64,000 nt of DNA from the NCBI GenBank assembly GCA_016711285.1, contig JADJTG010000014.1:186001-250000 (forward strand), given 5' to 3'. Positions 16,295 through 25,656 of the stretch are shown one piece after another. A program made the translations under genes and the position numbers. The notes beneath the pieces were generated by a model. It saw nothing but the letters and a program-made list of their open reading frames with translations, was not told the origin of the DNA and made no database searches. The stretch comes from Sphingobacteriales bacterium. GTDB lineage: Bacteria; Bacteroidota; Bacteroidia; Chitinophagales; UBA2359. Numbering within the stretch: position 1 is the first letter of the stretch; each line of letters starts with the position of its first letter.

Positions 16295-19120
16295 ATGAAA
16301 AAAACACTCTACCTTTTAGACGCTTACGCACTTATCTTTCGGGCTTATTTTGCTTTTAGCCGCAATCCTCTTATGAATTCCAAAGGAATGAATGTATCGG
16401 CGGTAAGCGGGTTTACGAGTGCTTTGATGGATTTATTGCAAAAAGAAAAACCCACTCACCTTGCTGTTGTAGCCGATGCGCCGGGCGGCAGCTTTCGTTC
16501 CGTAGAACACGAATTTTACAAAGCCAATCGCCAAGCCACGCCCGAAGATATTATTGCTTCTTACCCTTATATCCGCCGCATTGTGGCGGGTTTCAATATT
16601 CCTTTTATTGAAGTAGCAGGTTACGAGGCAGATGATATTATCGGCACACTCGCCAAAAAAGCAGAGCAAGATGGTTTTGATGTGTATATGGTAACTCCCG
16701 ACAAAGATTTCGGACAATTAGTGAGTGAACACATTTTTATTTATAAACCCGCCATCGGCGGCAATCCTTCCGAAATTTTGGGCGTGGAGCAAATACTCCA
16801 ACGCTGGGATATAGAGCGAGTATCGCAGGTGATAGATATGCTGGGTTTAATGGGTGATAGTGCCGACAATATTCCGGGTATTCCGGGTGTGGGCGAAAAA
16901 ACCGCCGTCAAATTGCTCAAAGAATTTGGAAATATAGAAAATTTACTCGCCAATACGCACCTGCTCAAGGGCAGTGTGAAAGAAAAAGTGGAAAAAAACA
17001 AAGAATTGGCACTCATTTCCAAACGTTTGGCGACCATTGTTATTGATGCCCCTGTGGAATATGCCCCCGATTCGTATATTATAGAGCCTGTTAATAAAAG
17101 CGAATTGCAAGAGGTATTTGCGGAGTTGGAGTTTCGTACCCTCGCCCGCCGCATTTTGGACGAAAAAGACCTCACGGCTGCAAAATCTAAAAACGGAAAA
17201 GGCGGTGAAGTCGCCGCCGCTGATGTGCCGCCGCCCGCCGCCGGACAATTACCGCTATTCGCCGATATAGCTGTCGCCAACAGCAATATAGCAACAAACA
17301 TTTTGCTAAAAAACATCAACAACACCCCACACGATTATTGCCTCATCGACAGCCCCACACAAATCAGCCGTTTGATAATGCAGTTGGTGGAGCAGCCTTT
17401 GGTAAGTATGGATACCGAAACCACCCACACCGATGCTTTGCTCGCCGAATTGGTGGGTTTGTCATTTTCGTGGAAAAACGGCGAAGCCTACTATGTACCC
17501 GTACCCATAATGCGCAGCGCAGCTTTGTCGTTGCTGCAACAATTTAAAGGTTTTTTTGAAAACGAAAACATCAAAAAAGTAGGGCAAAATATCAAATACG
17601 ATATATTGGTGCTGAAAAATTACAATATTGAAGTAAAAGGCGATTTGGAGGATACCATGATTTTGCATTATGTGATAGAACCCGAAATGCGCCATAACCT
17701 CAATATTTTATCCGAAAACTATCTGCAATATCAGCCCGTACCGATTGAAAATCTAATAGGAAAAAAAGGTAAAAATCAATTGAGTATGCGCGATGTGCCG
17801 CAAGAAGTGATTAAAGAATACGCCGCCGAAGATGCCGATATTACCTTACAACTTTTGCAGCACTTACAAAAGCAAGTTCCGGCAGCCTCTTTGCAGCAAT
17901 TGTATCAAGAAATAGAGATGCCGATAGTGCGCGTGTTGGCAGATATGGAATATGAAGGAGTAGCTGTTGATGTAGAATTTCTGAAGCGTTATTCTACCGT
18001 ACTCAATGATGAATTGCAGCAGGTGCGTGAGCAGATATTTGAACAAGCTGGCGTTTCGTTTAATATGGATTCGCCAAAGCAATTGGGCGAAATATTGTTT
18101 CAGAAAATGCAAATTCCGAGCGAGGGCAAAAAAACAAAAACCGGACAATATGCTACCGACGAAGAAACCCTACAAGAATTGGCAACTTCTTATCCGGTGG
18201 CTGCTGCTGTATTGCGTTATCGCACTTTGCAAAAACTCAAGAGCACCTATGTAGATGCACTGCCCGCCCTCATTCACCCGCGCACCGGCAGAGTACACAG
18301 CAGTTTCAATCAGGCTGTTACCTCCACAGGTCGCCTTTCTTCCAGCAATCCCAATTTGCAAAATATACCCATACGCACCGAGGAAGGGCGCGAAGTGCGC
18401 AAAGCCTTTGTGCCCCGCAACAGCGATTTTGTGCTGCTCTCTGCCGACTACTCCCAAATAGAATTGCGTCTGATGGCGGCATTGAGCCAAGATGCGGCAA
18501 TGCTCGAAGCTTTTCATCAACATTTGGATATACACACCGCCACCGCCGCCCGCGTATTTGGTGTAGCCTTAGATGCCGTAAGTTCCGACTTGCGGCGCAA
18601 AGCCAAAATGGTCAATTTTGGCATCATCTATGGCATCAGTGCTTTTGGTTTGGCACAGCGTTTGGGTATTCCGCGCGGCGAAGCCAAAACGCTGATAGAA
18701 GAATATTTTAAACAATATCCCGGCGTACAGAGCTATATGCAGCACTCCATTGAGCAGGCGCGGCAGCGTGGCTACGCCGAAACCATCTTGGGCAGAAGAC
18801 GCTACCTGAAAGACCTCCACTCGCGCAATTTTACGGTGCGCGGATTTGCCGAGCGCAACGCTATCAATGCGCCCATACAAGGCAGTGCCGCCGATATGAT
18901 AAAAATAGCAATGATACGCATACACGAAACCCTGCTCCAAAGTCAATCGCAGGCACGGCTTATTTTGCAGGTACACGATGAGTTGTTGTTAGATGTGCCG
19001 CGTCACGAAATAGAAAGTGTGCGCATTTTGGTAAAAGAAGCAATGGAGCAAGCTCTGCCTTTGTCTGTACCTATTGTGGCAGAAACCGGTATCGGTAATA
19101 ATTGGTTGGAGGCACATTAA
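16295..19120 (+). CDS. polA: DNA polymerase I
   Basis: This 941-aa protein carries all three PolA domains. The 5'-nuclease domain (1 to ~290) begins LYLLDAYALIFRAYFAF and contains GYEADDIIGTLA and GDSADNIPGIPGVGEKTA. The 3'-5' exonuclease (about 340-540) retains its acidic residues: MDTETTHTDA (motif I), VGQNIKYDILV (motif II) and YAAEDADITLQL (motif III), so proofreading is probably intact. The polymerase domain has LSADYSQIELRL (motif A), RRKAKMVNFGIIYG (motif B) and LQVHDELLLDVP (motif C). It is used in Okazaki fragment maturation and repair. The ATG at 16295 begins at the conserved N-terminus. A terminator-like hairpin follows. Confidence 0.97.
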   Translation: MKKTLYLLDAYALIFRAYFAFSRNPLMNSKGMNVSAVSGFTSALMDLLQKEKPTHLAVVADAPGGSFRSVEHEFYKANRQATPEDIIASYPYIRRIVAGFNIPFIEVAGYEADDIIGTLAKKAEQDGFDVYMVTPDKDFGQLVSEHIFIYKPAIGGNPSEILGVEQILQRWDIERVSQVIDMLGLMGDSADNIPGIPGVGEKTAVKLLKEFGNIENLLANTHLLKGSVKEKVEKNKELALISKRLATIVIDAPVEYAPDSYIIEPVNKSELQEVFAELEFRTLARRILDEKDLTAAKSKNGKGGEVAAADVPPPAAGQLPLFADIAVANSNIATNILLKNINNTPHDYCLIDSPTQISRLIMQLVEQPLVSMDTETTHTDALLAELVGLSFSWKNGEAYYVPVPIMRSAALSLLQQFKGFFENENIKKVGQNIKYDILVLKNYNIEVKGDLEDTMILHYVIEPEMRHNLNILSENYLQYQPVPIENLIGKKGKNQLSMRDVPQEVIKEYAAEDADITLQLLQHLQKQVPAASLQQLYQEIEMPIVRVLADMEYEGVAVDVEFLKRYSTVLNDELQQVREQIFEQAGVSFNMDSPKQLGEILFQKMQIPSEGKKTKTGQYATDEETLQELATSYPVAAAVLRYRTLQKLKSTYVDALPALIHPRTGRVHSSFNQAVTSTGRLSSSNPNLQNIPIRTEEGREVRKAFVPRNSDFVLLSADYSQIELRLMAALSQDAAMLEAFHQHLDIHTATAARVFGVALDAVSSDLRRKAKMVNFGIIYGISAFGLAQRLGIPRGEAKTLIEEYFKQYPGVQSYMQHSIEQARQRGYAETILGRRRYLKDLHSRNFTVRGFAERNAINAPIQGSAADMIKIAMIRIHETLLQSQSQARLILQVHDELLLDVPRHEIESVRILVKEAMEQALPLSVPIVAETGIGNNWLEAH

Positions 19121-19153
19121 AAAAAATAGATACATCACTAAGTACAAATTGCG

Positions 19154-19194
19154 CTGCCTATCTGCTCTTTAAAGATAGGCAGGTAGCTTTGTTT
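19154..19194 (+). terminator. Probable polA terminator
   Basis: A perfect 10-bp stem, CTGCCTATCT (19154-19163) with AGATAGGCAG (19173-19182), closes a 9-base loop. It is followed by a moderately T-rich stretch (GTAGCTTTGTTTTA). It begins 34 bases after the polA stop. Confidence 0.5.
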
Positions 19195-19743
19195 TATGTG
19201 CAAATTCCTCTTTACAGTTTTTTCAATATACCTGAGCCCCTTTTTATTAAAAAATACTCCGTAAAACTTTACAAACGAGTACAAATATTCTAAATTTTAT
19301 GATTTTTTATATAAAATTTCATTAGGTATAAAATTAATATATCATGAAAATGATATGTTTTTGTAAGTATTTTTTGTACTTTATATCTTGATTTTTAATG
19401 CAATATAGATTTATAAAAAAAATAAAATATTTTTTATAAGATATATCTGATTATTAAAATTTAAAAAAGTGTAATTTGTCTAAAGTTGCTGATTATTTAA
19501 TTTTGTAATATTAAAAAAGGTGGGTAGTTCCTAAAAAGTATTGATAAAAAACTAAGTACCTGATTAAAATGTGTTGTTGTGGTATAAAAATCAAATAATC
19601 AAAATGTATCATTGGCTATCATCTATCTATACTTTTTTATAACTCCCATATTTATTACATATCGTTTTTTTGAATGCCGGAACATACATACCGACACAGC
19701 GGCTTATCTGAAGGTAGGTAATAACCCTTAATTTGAATATTTT
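19195..19743. other. AT-rich intergenic gap of about 550 bp
   Basis: Very AT-rich sequence with no supported gene. It holds a small perfect palindrome, ATATCAT-GAAA-ATGATAT at 19339-19356, followed by a short T-run, which could be a weak second terminator. The last ~100 bases must hold the promoter of the 136-aa gene, but no clean TTTG/TAnnTTTG pair was seen. Confidence 0.4.
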
Positions 19744-20154
19744 ATGGCTTACAAAGCATTTTTTAGTTTAGACTCCGTTAAAGTGATACGCAGCGATGGA
19801 GAAGATGGAGAATATAGTTTTCATCTTTACTATAATAACACTCTATACTCAATTGTAAACACCCCAGATGATGCTGAAGATGGGAGTGAGTGGAGACCTC
19901 CTGCTGTGGCGTACCAAATTGGACCTTTTAGTGATACAGATAAATTTACACTAAAATTAGAATCTACTGAATACGATGGAAGATTTCGTTTTGGAGATGG
20001 CAAAGCTGTTGTAGAAAAAAGTTTTGACATTAATGACAATGGACTTCATAGAGTATATATTAAAGATGACGATGGCAACGAGGTTGAATTCAGAATAACG
20101 ATATCAATACAATATACACAGGGAGGTCTTGGCGGCATTCAACACCCCCATTAA
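19744..20154 (+). CDS. Hypothetical acidic beta-rich protein
   Basis: This 136-aa protein is not recognised. It is acidic, lacks a signal peptide or membrane segment, and appears to be all beta: alternating strands such as EYSFHLYYNNTLYSIV and KFTLKLESTEYDG, and several Asp/Gly turns (RSDGEDGEY, FGDGKAVV, KDDDGNEVEF). The Asp-rich loops could bind calcium, as in C2-like sandwiches, but no defined motif is visible. The next small gene begins 27 bases after its stop, so the two are probably co-transcribed. Its AT-rich surroundings suggest an accessory region. Confidence 0.6.
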   Translation: MAYKAFFSLDSVKVIRSDGEDGEYSFHLYYNNTLYSIVNTPDDAEDGSEWRPPAVAYQIGPFSDTDKFTLKLESTEYDGRFRFGDGKAVVEKSFDINDNGLHRVYIKDDDGNEVEFRITISIQYTQGGLGGIQHPH

Positions 20155-20181
20155 ATACTGAAAGTAATTTTGTTAGGTGTT

Positions 20182-20523
20182 ATGCTTTATGAAGATTGGC
20201 ACTATAATAAGGAAGCCGTTCAACCAGTTAATATATTTCACCGAGTTCGTTCTCAACGTTTCGATGTGGGAGATTATGATTTGCCATATGAACCGCCATT
20301 TAGAACAGGTGGTCGTTGGGGAACTTATGGAAGAGTACTTGGAGTAAGACCTAATACAATAAGTTCTCTAAAAGTCGGTACAGGTTATTACATTAAACTT
20401 TATTACGAATTTGGGCAAAAAGGTGATCCAATTACTTTAAATGAAAATACACCCGAGATACAAAGTGATTGGAATGATAGGGTAAAGTCAATCAGAGTCG
20501 AAAAACGTCAATCTCCACATTAA
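20182..20523 (+). CDS. Small protein with beta/gamma-crystallin-like motif
   Basis: I place the start at the ATG at 20182 (MLYEDWHYN) rather than at a TTG four codons earlier, giving 113 aa. The sequence has features of a beta/gamma-crystallin Greek-key unit: an N-terminal LYEDWHY strand (compare the usual YEDxNF), SQRFDVGDYDL (compare SQxLxVGxY) and a terminal NDRVKSIRV (compare NDxISSIxV). The family often binds calcium through the (N/D)-x-x-S-(S/T) element, here N-D-R-V-K-S, so calcium binding may be weakened. There is no signal peptide. It follows the acidic beta-rich protein closely. The family call is inference from motif spacing only. Confidence 0.5.
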   Translation: MLYEDWHYNKEAVQPVNIFHRVRSQRFDVGDYDLPYEPPFRTGGRWGTYGRVLGVRPNTISSLKVGTGYYIKLYYEFGQKGDPITLNENTPEIQSDWNDRVKSIRVEKRQSPH

Positions 20524-20831
20524 ATATAAGATAATGGAGGTTTTTAAGATATTATTACTTCTGCCAACAACGGGTATTGCCGCAAGCAGGGTAAATGAGG
20601 AACAAAGAGACTGTAAAATAATAAACTATGTAAAAAGGATAAAAACAACCTAAATCACTAAAATTGAATAAATAGATAGTTTATTTTACAGAATTATTCA
20701 CTCCCCTATTTGTAACACTTTTTTATGATTACTAAAAGGCATTAACGCAATATTAGAATTGCCCTGTTGATTAATTTTTACAATAATTATCCTCTCATAA
20801 AATACCTGTATTTATTATGCTTTTTTTATTA
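20524..20831. other. Intergenic gap of about 310 bp
   Basis: Mostly AT-rich. A 38-codon frame starting ATGGAGG (20534) is open but has no recognisable features and no clear ribosome-binding site. It overlaps a GC-richer islet (CGGGTATTGCCGCAAGC) that stands out from its surroundings and may be a leftover of an acquired sequence. No gene is called. Confidence 0.35.
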
Positions 20832-22128
20832 ATGAACACCCGCTGTTTAAAGCGTTATTAGTGGGGATATTTTTATTTTCATTTGTTGAATGTAAAAATA
20901 CTCAGGAAGAAGGAGACTCTCCCAAAACGCTAACTACCGAATCTTCGGAAGAACCAATAAAAATGTGTACGCAGCTATTTATTCCTCCGCCCGGAGGAGG
21001 AGAGGCTGTTTTGTCGTCTTTGCCCCCTCTAGCGGATACTGTAACTCTGCCTGTTCTTAATAAAAAAATTGATTTGTCGGTAAAAGGAAATAAATTGAAG
21101 CAAATTTATCCGGATCTCGCGATTGATGAAAAAAGAAAATATAAAGTTATTCTAAAAGATGTTGATACGCTAGAAATCGCCGCAAAAGACAGTATTATTT
21201 TTGCGGTAGCTCTGAAAGGTTATTTTTGGCAAAAAGATACCTTGAAAGTTAAATTTTTAGACGGTTCGGCAAGTCTTCAGGCTAAGGTAATCAGTGCGGC
21301 TAATCAATGGTCAAAATACGCCAATATTTTTTAAAATTTGGCAACTTTGCACAATCAGATATTCGCATTTCTTTTAAGGCAGATAGAGGCTCTTGGTCTC
21401 ATATAGGAAAAAATGCTACATACATCTCTCAAAACAACCCTACTATGAATTTTGGTTGGTTAAAGGATAATACGGATATAGTTGAAATTAATAGGGTGGT
21501 ATTACATGAGTTTGGGCATGCTTTGGGTCTTGTTCACGAGCATCAAAGCCCTGTCGCTAATATTAATTGGAACAAAGCAGCTGTAAAATCGTATTATCTT
21601 AATAATATGGGGTGGTCAGAAAGCCAAGTGGAAAGTAATGTTTTTCAAATGTACTCTGTAGGAGAAACTAATTTTACGGCTTTCGACGCTCAGTCTATTA
21701 TGCTATATCCTATTGATAAGAGATTAACCACAGATAATTTTTCAACAAATTGGAATACTGATTTATCCGTGACAGATAAAGAATTTATTGGCAGTATTTA
21801 TCCTTTTCATCCGCACCCCAAAGTGGAAATAGGAAGTGTATTGAATGGAAGTATCAGTAAAAACAAAGAAATAGATATGTTTGAACTGAATATAGCCAAT
21901 TCGGGTGTTTATGGTCTCGAAACGTTGGGTACTACCGATGTGATTCTATATGTGTATAGCAATGGGCAAAATAATGAAAACCTGATAGGGCAAGATGATG
22001 ACAGCGGTGTCGGAACAAATGCTAAATTAGAGTTATACCTTGAAAATGGGAAATATTATGTGAAAATTATCCATTATTATCCAGATGGCAGAGGGGATTA
22101 TCAACTGAAAGTAGTGAAAAATGAATAA
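20832..22128 (+). pseudogene. Lipoprotein zinc metalloprotease (M12A/astacin-like) with C-terminal PPC-like domain, frameshifted
   Basis: Two overlapping frames form one protease. The catalytic half (21307-22128) has VLHEFGHALGLVHEHQSP, the HExxHxxGxxH zinc site of metzincins with the EHQ of the M12A group, and later a Met-turn-like SIMLYP. The last ~100 residues resemble a pre-peptidase C-terminal domain (DMFELNIANSGVYGLET...). The N-terminal half (frame of 20861-21334) encodes a lipoprotein leader (LLVGIFLFSFVEC) and a prodomain, ending at WSKYANIF. One extra T in the T-run 21327-21332 would join the halves. The leader has no ATG in frame, but ATG at 20832 would be in frame if AA at 20835-20836 were AAA, giving M-K-H-P-L-F-K. 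So two one-base deletions break it, unless they are sequence errors. Confidence 0.75.
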
Positions 22129-22200
22129 TAGATAGATACGTATGTCACTTATTCATACAATTATAAGCAAGATTCTGTTTTTTATAAAGTATAATATGTG

Positions 22201-22240
22201 TAAGGTAGGGTAGATCTTTTTAACCCTACCTTATTTTTTT
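22201..22240 (+). terminator. Rho-independent terminator
   Basis: An 11-bp perfect stem (22201-22211 with 22223-22233) closes an 11-base loop and is followed by seven Ts. It stops plus-strand transcription from the metalloprotease gene right before the convergent glycosyltransferase. Confidence 0.85.
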
Positions 22241-22241
22241 A

Positions 22242-23465
22242 TCAAAGCGCAGTCGGGTCTTCGTTTTGGTGGCGAGTGGTGAGAAAATCTTTTTTTGCCT
22301 TTTTTATTTGGAATAAAGCCAATGCCTGACGACCGATAAATACGGGTAATGCCGTTACCGATGACCAGATTTTGCGGGAGGCATTCCAATACCACAGCGA
22401 ATAAAAAATATTCAACACAAAAATTACAATCGCTGCTGCCATAGCGAGTGCCCACTGAGGAGCCAACCATATATTTAATACCAACAACAACAAAGCAGCC
22501 GACAACAACAGAAATAAAGGCAAAATCAAAGAAAAAGTACCAAATACAAAACGGTTGATATTGAAAGTGAAAAAACCCACTACAAAATGCCGCAAGGCGT
22601 AGGGGATATTTTCAAAATAGGCAAAGAGCCAACGGGTGCGTTGTCGTTGCACTTGTTCGGCGCGGCGTATTTTTTCGTCGGCGAGCAGGGCTTCGGGAGC
22701 GTATGCGATGATGTGTTGCTGTTGTACCAAAAAATTTTGCAGCATTTTATCCTCCGCCGGAATAATTTTTCCCTCCGAACTCAAATGATGCTCCAAATGT
22801 TGCAAAAACGCCGCAAACCACTCTGTGCGTATTGCCATACCCGACCCCGCAATTGTTGCCGACGAGCCTATTTGGAAGGGGATATAGCGTTCAATGTGGT
22901 TCTTATAAATTTCGCCGATGGCATCGTTGCCTGCAATATTGCTGTCTAAGTTTTTTGCACAACGCCGTCCTTGCACCGCGCCGTAGCCTGCCGAAATGTA
23001 ACGGTTGAGCTGGTTTAAAAAGTCGGGTGTAGCTTCGTTGTCGGGGTCAAAAACTACCGTGAAATTGTGCAGACGCACAAAAGACTGCAAGCCATAGCGC
23101 AGCGAACGCAATTTTGAAGAGAGTGGGGCAGGAGGGGAGAGGAGCGTAAAAAAATCCGAATACTGTTGCAGAGCTGCTTTGAGTTGCGCGCACTCGGCGG
23201 CAGAGCAGGCATCTGCCACTAAATAAATATGAAAATTGCGATATGGTTGTTGTAATAAAGAACGCACCAATGCCTCGCAGCCGTCCAAATGCTGATAGGC
23301 TGTAATAATACACGCAAAATCAGCCCTGCTGTTATTTTCTTTGTTTGGCAAGCGGCGTTTGGGCAGCAAGGCGGCTATCATTCCGCATACAAACGGAAAT
23401 AGCAGCATAGCGATAATTATCACATTGAATACGAGCAAAAAAATACAAAGTAAATTGAACCACAT
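22242..23465 (-). CDS. Membrane-bound family 2 glycosyltransferase
   Basis: This protein (about 407 aa from the ATG at 23463-23465) is a processive-type GT2 enzyme. It starts with a membrane helix (MWFNLLCIFLLVFNVIII), then a GT-A domain with ADFACIITAYQHLDG, the VVFDPDNEATPDFL metal-binding region, PAEDKML (ED catalytic motif) and QRQRTRWLFAY, a (Q/R)xxRW motif. Two or three more hydrophobic helices follow (about residues 300-370). It probably adds sugars for an exopolysaccharide. A longer frame from a TTG at 23486 exists, but the ATG is preferred. Even so, it overlaps the upstream glycosyltransferase gene by 134 bases, which is unusual. Confidence 0.85.
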   Translation of the reverse strand: MWFNLLCIFLLVFNVIIIAMLLFPFVCGMIAALLPKRRLPNKENNSRADFACIITAYQHLDGCEALVRSLLQQPYRNFHIYLVADACSAAECAQLKAALQQYSDFFTLLSPPAPLSSKLRSLRYGLQSFVRLHNFTVVFDPDNEATPDFLNQLNRYISAGYGAVQGRRCAKNLDSNIAGNDAIGEIYKNHIERYIPFQIGSSATIAGSGMAIRTEWFAAFLQHLEHHLSSEGKIIPAEDKMLQNFLVQQQHIIAYAPEALLADEKIRRAEQVQRQRTRWLFAYFENIPYALRHFVVGFFTFNINRFVFGTFSLILPLFLLLSAALLLLVLNIWLAPQWALAMAAAIVIFVLNIFYSLWYWNASRKIWSSVTALPVFIGRQALALFQIKKAKKDFLTTRHQNEDPTAL

Positions 23466-24441
23466 AGCAGCGCGAAACAAAATCAAAAAAAAGCGTACTG
23501 AAAAAAATAGAATAACTAAGATACAGGGCGATAATCAAAGGAGTTTTCTTTGGAAAATGCCATTTGATGGCATCTGTAAATGCTTGTAAATGTTGTCTTT
23601 TGCCCGCATAGCGCAACAATGATTTAGGGACGGTAAAAAAAGCAAAAAACAAGGCAAATAATACAAAATACCGCAGAGGCGCATTGCGGCGCATAAATAA
23701 AATGCGGTTGCGGGTAAGATAATATGTTTTTAAAGGACTTTCTTTTCCCGTACTCGCCGATTCTTTGTGAAAAATAACTGCCTGCGGGTTCACTGCAATC
23801 TCATAACCTTTGCGGCGTATTTGCTCGCTCCAATCCAACTCTTCATAATACAAAAAATAATCTTCCGGCATCAACCCTACCTCATCTACAACGTGGCGCG
23901 GCAACAACATTGCTGCTCCGTGTGCATACGGCGAAAGGCGCAATTGCTGATATTGCCCTTCATCTTTTTCCATATTTCCCAGTGTTTCGTTGCGAGCCGT
24001 AAAGGTATGCACTTTCGTAAATCCCACAAACTGAATGGTATCACGTGGCTCAAAATAGCGGATTAAAGGACAAACCACCCCGATTTTTGGATTTTGCTGT
24101 AAGGTTTCCAACAAACGCTCCACCAAATGAGGCGTAAATTCTGTATCATTATTTACCAAAAAAATAAACTCACCTTTTGCTGCTTTGATACCTACATTAT
24201 TACCGCCTGAAAATCCCTTGTTTTCATCATTCAAAATCAAAGTGGTGTGCGGAAATTGCTCACATTCGCTGGGGATTTCGTGCGGGCGCGAAGCATTGTC
24301 CACTACAATTATTTCATAGGGTACTGAACAATAGAGCCGCACTGACTCCAATAGCTGAAGAGTAAGTGCGGCACTGTTATAATTGAGTGTAATAATAGAT
24401 ACAAGCGGTGTATGCTGAGAATTCGAATCTCCGATTTCCAT
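23332..24441 (-). CDS. Family 2 glycosyltransferase (rhamnosyltransferase-like)
   Basis: This 369-aa enzyme opens with VSIITLNYNSAALTLQLLESV, the nucleotide-sugar binding start of GT2 enzymes, followed by IIVVDNASRP and FIFLVNNDTEFTPHLVERL, the metal-binding NND in place of DxD. HGAAMLLPRHVVDEVGLMPEDYFLYYEELDWSEQIRRKGY is typical of rhamnosyl- and related transferases (shown here in part as the EELDW catalytic region). A hydrophobic segment follows (about 255-275). The last ~50 residues are poorly family-like and overlap the next gene; a frameshift close to the 3' end (poly-T/poly-A runs near 23486-23510) could explain that. It is part of the polysaccharide cluster with the two downstream genes. 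Confidence 0.85.
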   Translation of the reverse strand: MEIGDSNSQHTPLVSIITLNYNSAALTLQLLESVRLYCSVPYEIIVVDNASRPHEIPSECEQFPHTTLILNDENKGFSGGNNVGIKAAKGEFIFLVNNDTEFTPHLVERLLETLQQNPKIGVVCPLIRYFEPRDTIQFVGFTKVHTFTARNETLGNMEKDEGQYQQLRLSPYAHGAAMLLPRHVVDEVGLMPEDYFLYYEELDWSEQIRRKGYEIAVNPQAVIFHKESASTGKESPLKTYYLTRNRILFMRRNAPLRYFVLFALFFAFFTVPKSLLRYAGKRQHLQAFTDAIKWHFPKKTPLIIALYLSYSIFFSTLFFDFVSRCYVVQFTLYFFARIQCDNYRYAAISVCMRNDSRLAAQTPLAKQRK

Positions 24442-24468
24442 ATCAGGGTGGCTAAATATACAATAATA

Positions 24469-25656
24469 CTACACCGAACTTTTTTGTATGGCTGCCAAAG
24501 GAGTATGCAACAACACTTTTAAGTCGGTACTGAACGACCAGTTTTCGGCATATTCAATATCCAATTGTACACGCTCTTCAGAACTCATACCTTCGTTGCG
24601 CCCTTTTGAAATCTGCCACAAACCTGTAATACCTGCCGGAGCTAAAAAGCGTTTGGCATAATAATCAGTGGTAAGTTGTTCGGCTTCGTACAAGGGCAAA
24701 GGTCGGTTGCCCACGATGCTCATATCGCCTTTCAGCACATTAAACAACTGCGGCAACTCATCAATGCTGGTGCGGCGAATAAAGCTGCCCAAGCGAGTAA
24801 CTCGCGGGTCATTGTTGAATTTATGAAAAGAAATTTTTGAATTGTTTTTTTCCTGATTTTCCTGATAATACACGTTTAAGTGATTGAGTTGATTCAATTC
24901 TTTGTCGGCTCCTTGACGCATAGAGCGAAATTTATAAAAATCAAACACTTTATAGTCGCGTCCGGCGCGTTTGGAGCGATAAATGACAGGACCCGGAGAG
25001 TCTAATTTTACCAACAATGCTATTGTCAATAAAACGGGCGAAAGCACTAAAATCAATGAACTCGCCACCACTATATCAAACAAACGTTTGCCTATTTGTA
25101 TGGGAGTGCGCTTGTTTTGCGGTAATATTCCGGTGTTGGTGACGGAAATCGCAGAGGCAACTGTATTTACAGATGATTTTAACGAAACAGCTAGTTGCTT
25201 AAAGGTGCTTAAAAATTCAATGCGTTTATTGAAAAATTCCCACTCCAAAGGAAGAATATAGAAATCATCTATTCCTTGTCGTAATAGAAATTTTAAATCC
25301 ACCTGCTTGCGTTTTTGGGTACTTACCAAAATAAATGGAATGTGGCGACCCAATGGATTTTCTTTTACTTTTTGAAGCAATTTAAAATTATCTTGCTCCA
25401 AAAAATCTAAACTGCAAATAATGGCAAAAGGCAGATCTTCTTCTGTATTCAATTTGTTTTCAATCCAAAAATAAACTTTTAAACGGTTGTTTAAAGTATG
25501 AAAATCGAAAGGCAACAAACCTTCTACCTCTGAACTGCACAAATCGCTGTTGTTCAAGCCGATGCAAACAATGGTGCGTTGAACCTGCTGGAGTGCGTCA
25601 TCTTCAATCCTGATAGCACTGGGCTGAGTTGTAGTAATAGTAGTAGAGTTATGCAT
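24469..25656 (-). CDS. Polyprenyl-phosphate sugar transferase with receiver-like N-terminal domain
   Basis: This 395-aa protein starts exopolysaccharide assembly by moving a sugar-phosphate onto a lipid carrier. The C-terminal ~210 residues are the bacterial sugar transferase domain: GKRLFDIVVASSLILVLSP with its membrane helix, YRSKRAGRDYKVFDFYKFRSM, LGSFIRRTSIDELPQLFNVL and MSIVGNRPLPLYE, ending GITGLWQISKGRN. In place of the usual four-helix N-terminus of WbaP/WcaJ, residues ~25-150 resemble a degenerate response-regulator receiver (PFAIICSLDFLEQDNFKLL, HIPFILVSTQ). A gap of 27 bases separates it from the downstream GT2 gene. Its start overlaps the receiver-protein gene by 8 bases, so they are translationally linked. 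Confidence 0.88.
   Translation of the reverse strand: MHNSTTITTTQPSAIRIEDDALQQVQRTIVCIGLNNSDLCSSEVEGLLPFDFHTLNNRLKVYFWIENKLNTEEDLPFAIICSLDFLEQDNFKLLQKVKENPLGRHIPFILVSTQKRKQVDLKFLLRQGIDDFYILPLEWEFFNKRIEFLSTFKQLAVSLKSSVNTVASAISVTNTGILPQNKRTPIQIGKRLFDIVVASSLILVLSPVLLTIALLVKLDSPGPVIYRSKRAGRDYKVFDFYKFRSMRQGADKELNQLNHLNVYYQENQEKNNSKISFHKFNNDPRVTRLGSFIRRTSIDELPQLFNVLKGDMSIVGNRPLPLYEAEQLTTDYYAKRFLAPAGITGLWQISKGRNEGMSSEERVQLDIEYAENWSFSTDLKVLLHTPLAAIQKSSV

Noticed and set aside
19102..19293. A 63-codon frame after polA
   Set aside because: It overlaps the polA 3' end and spans the terminator hairpin; composition is that of AT-rich spacer.
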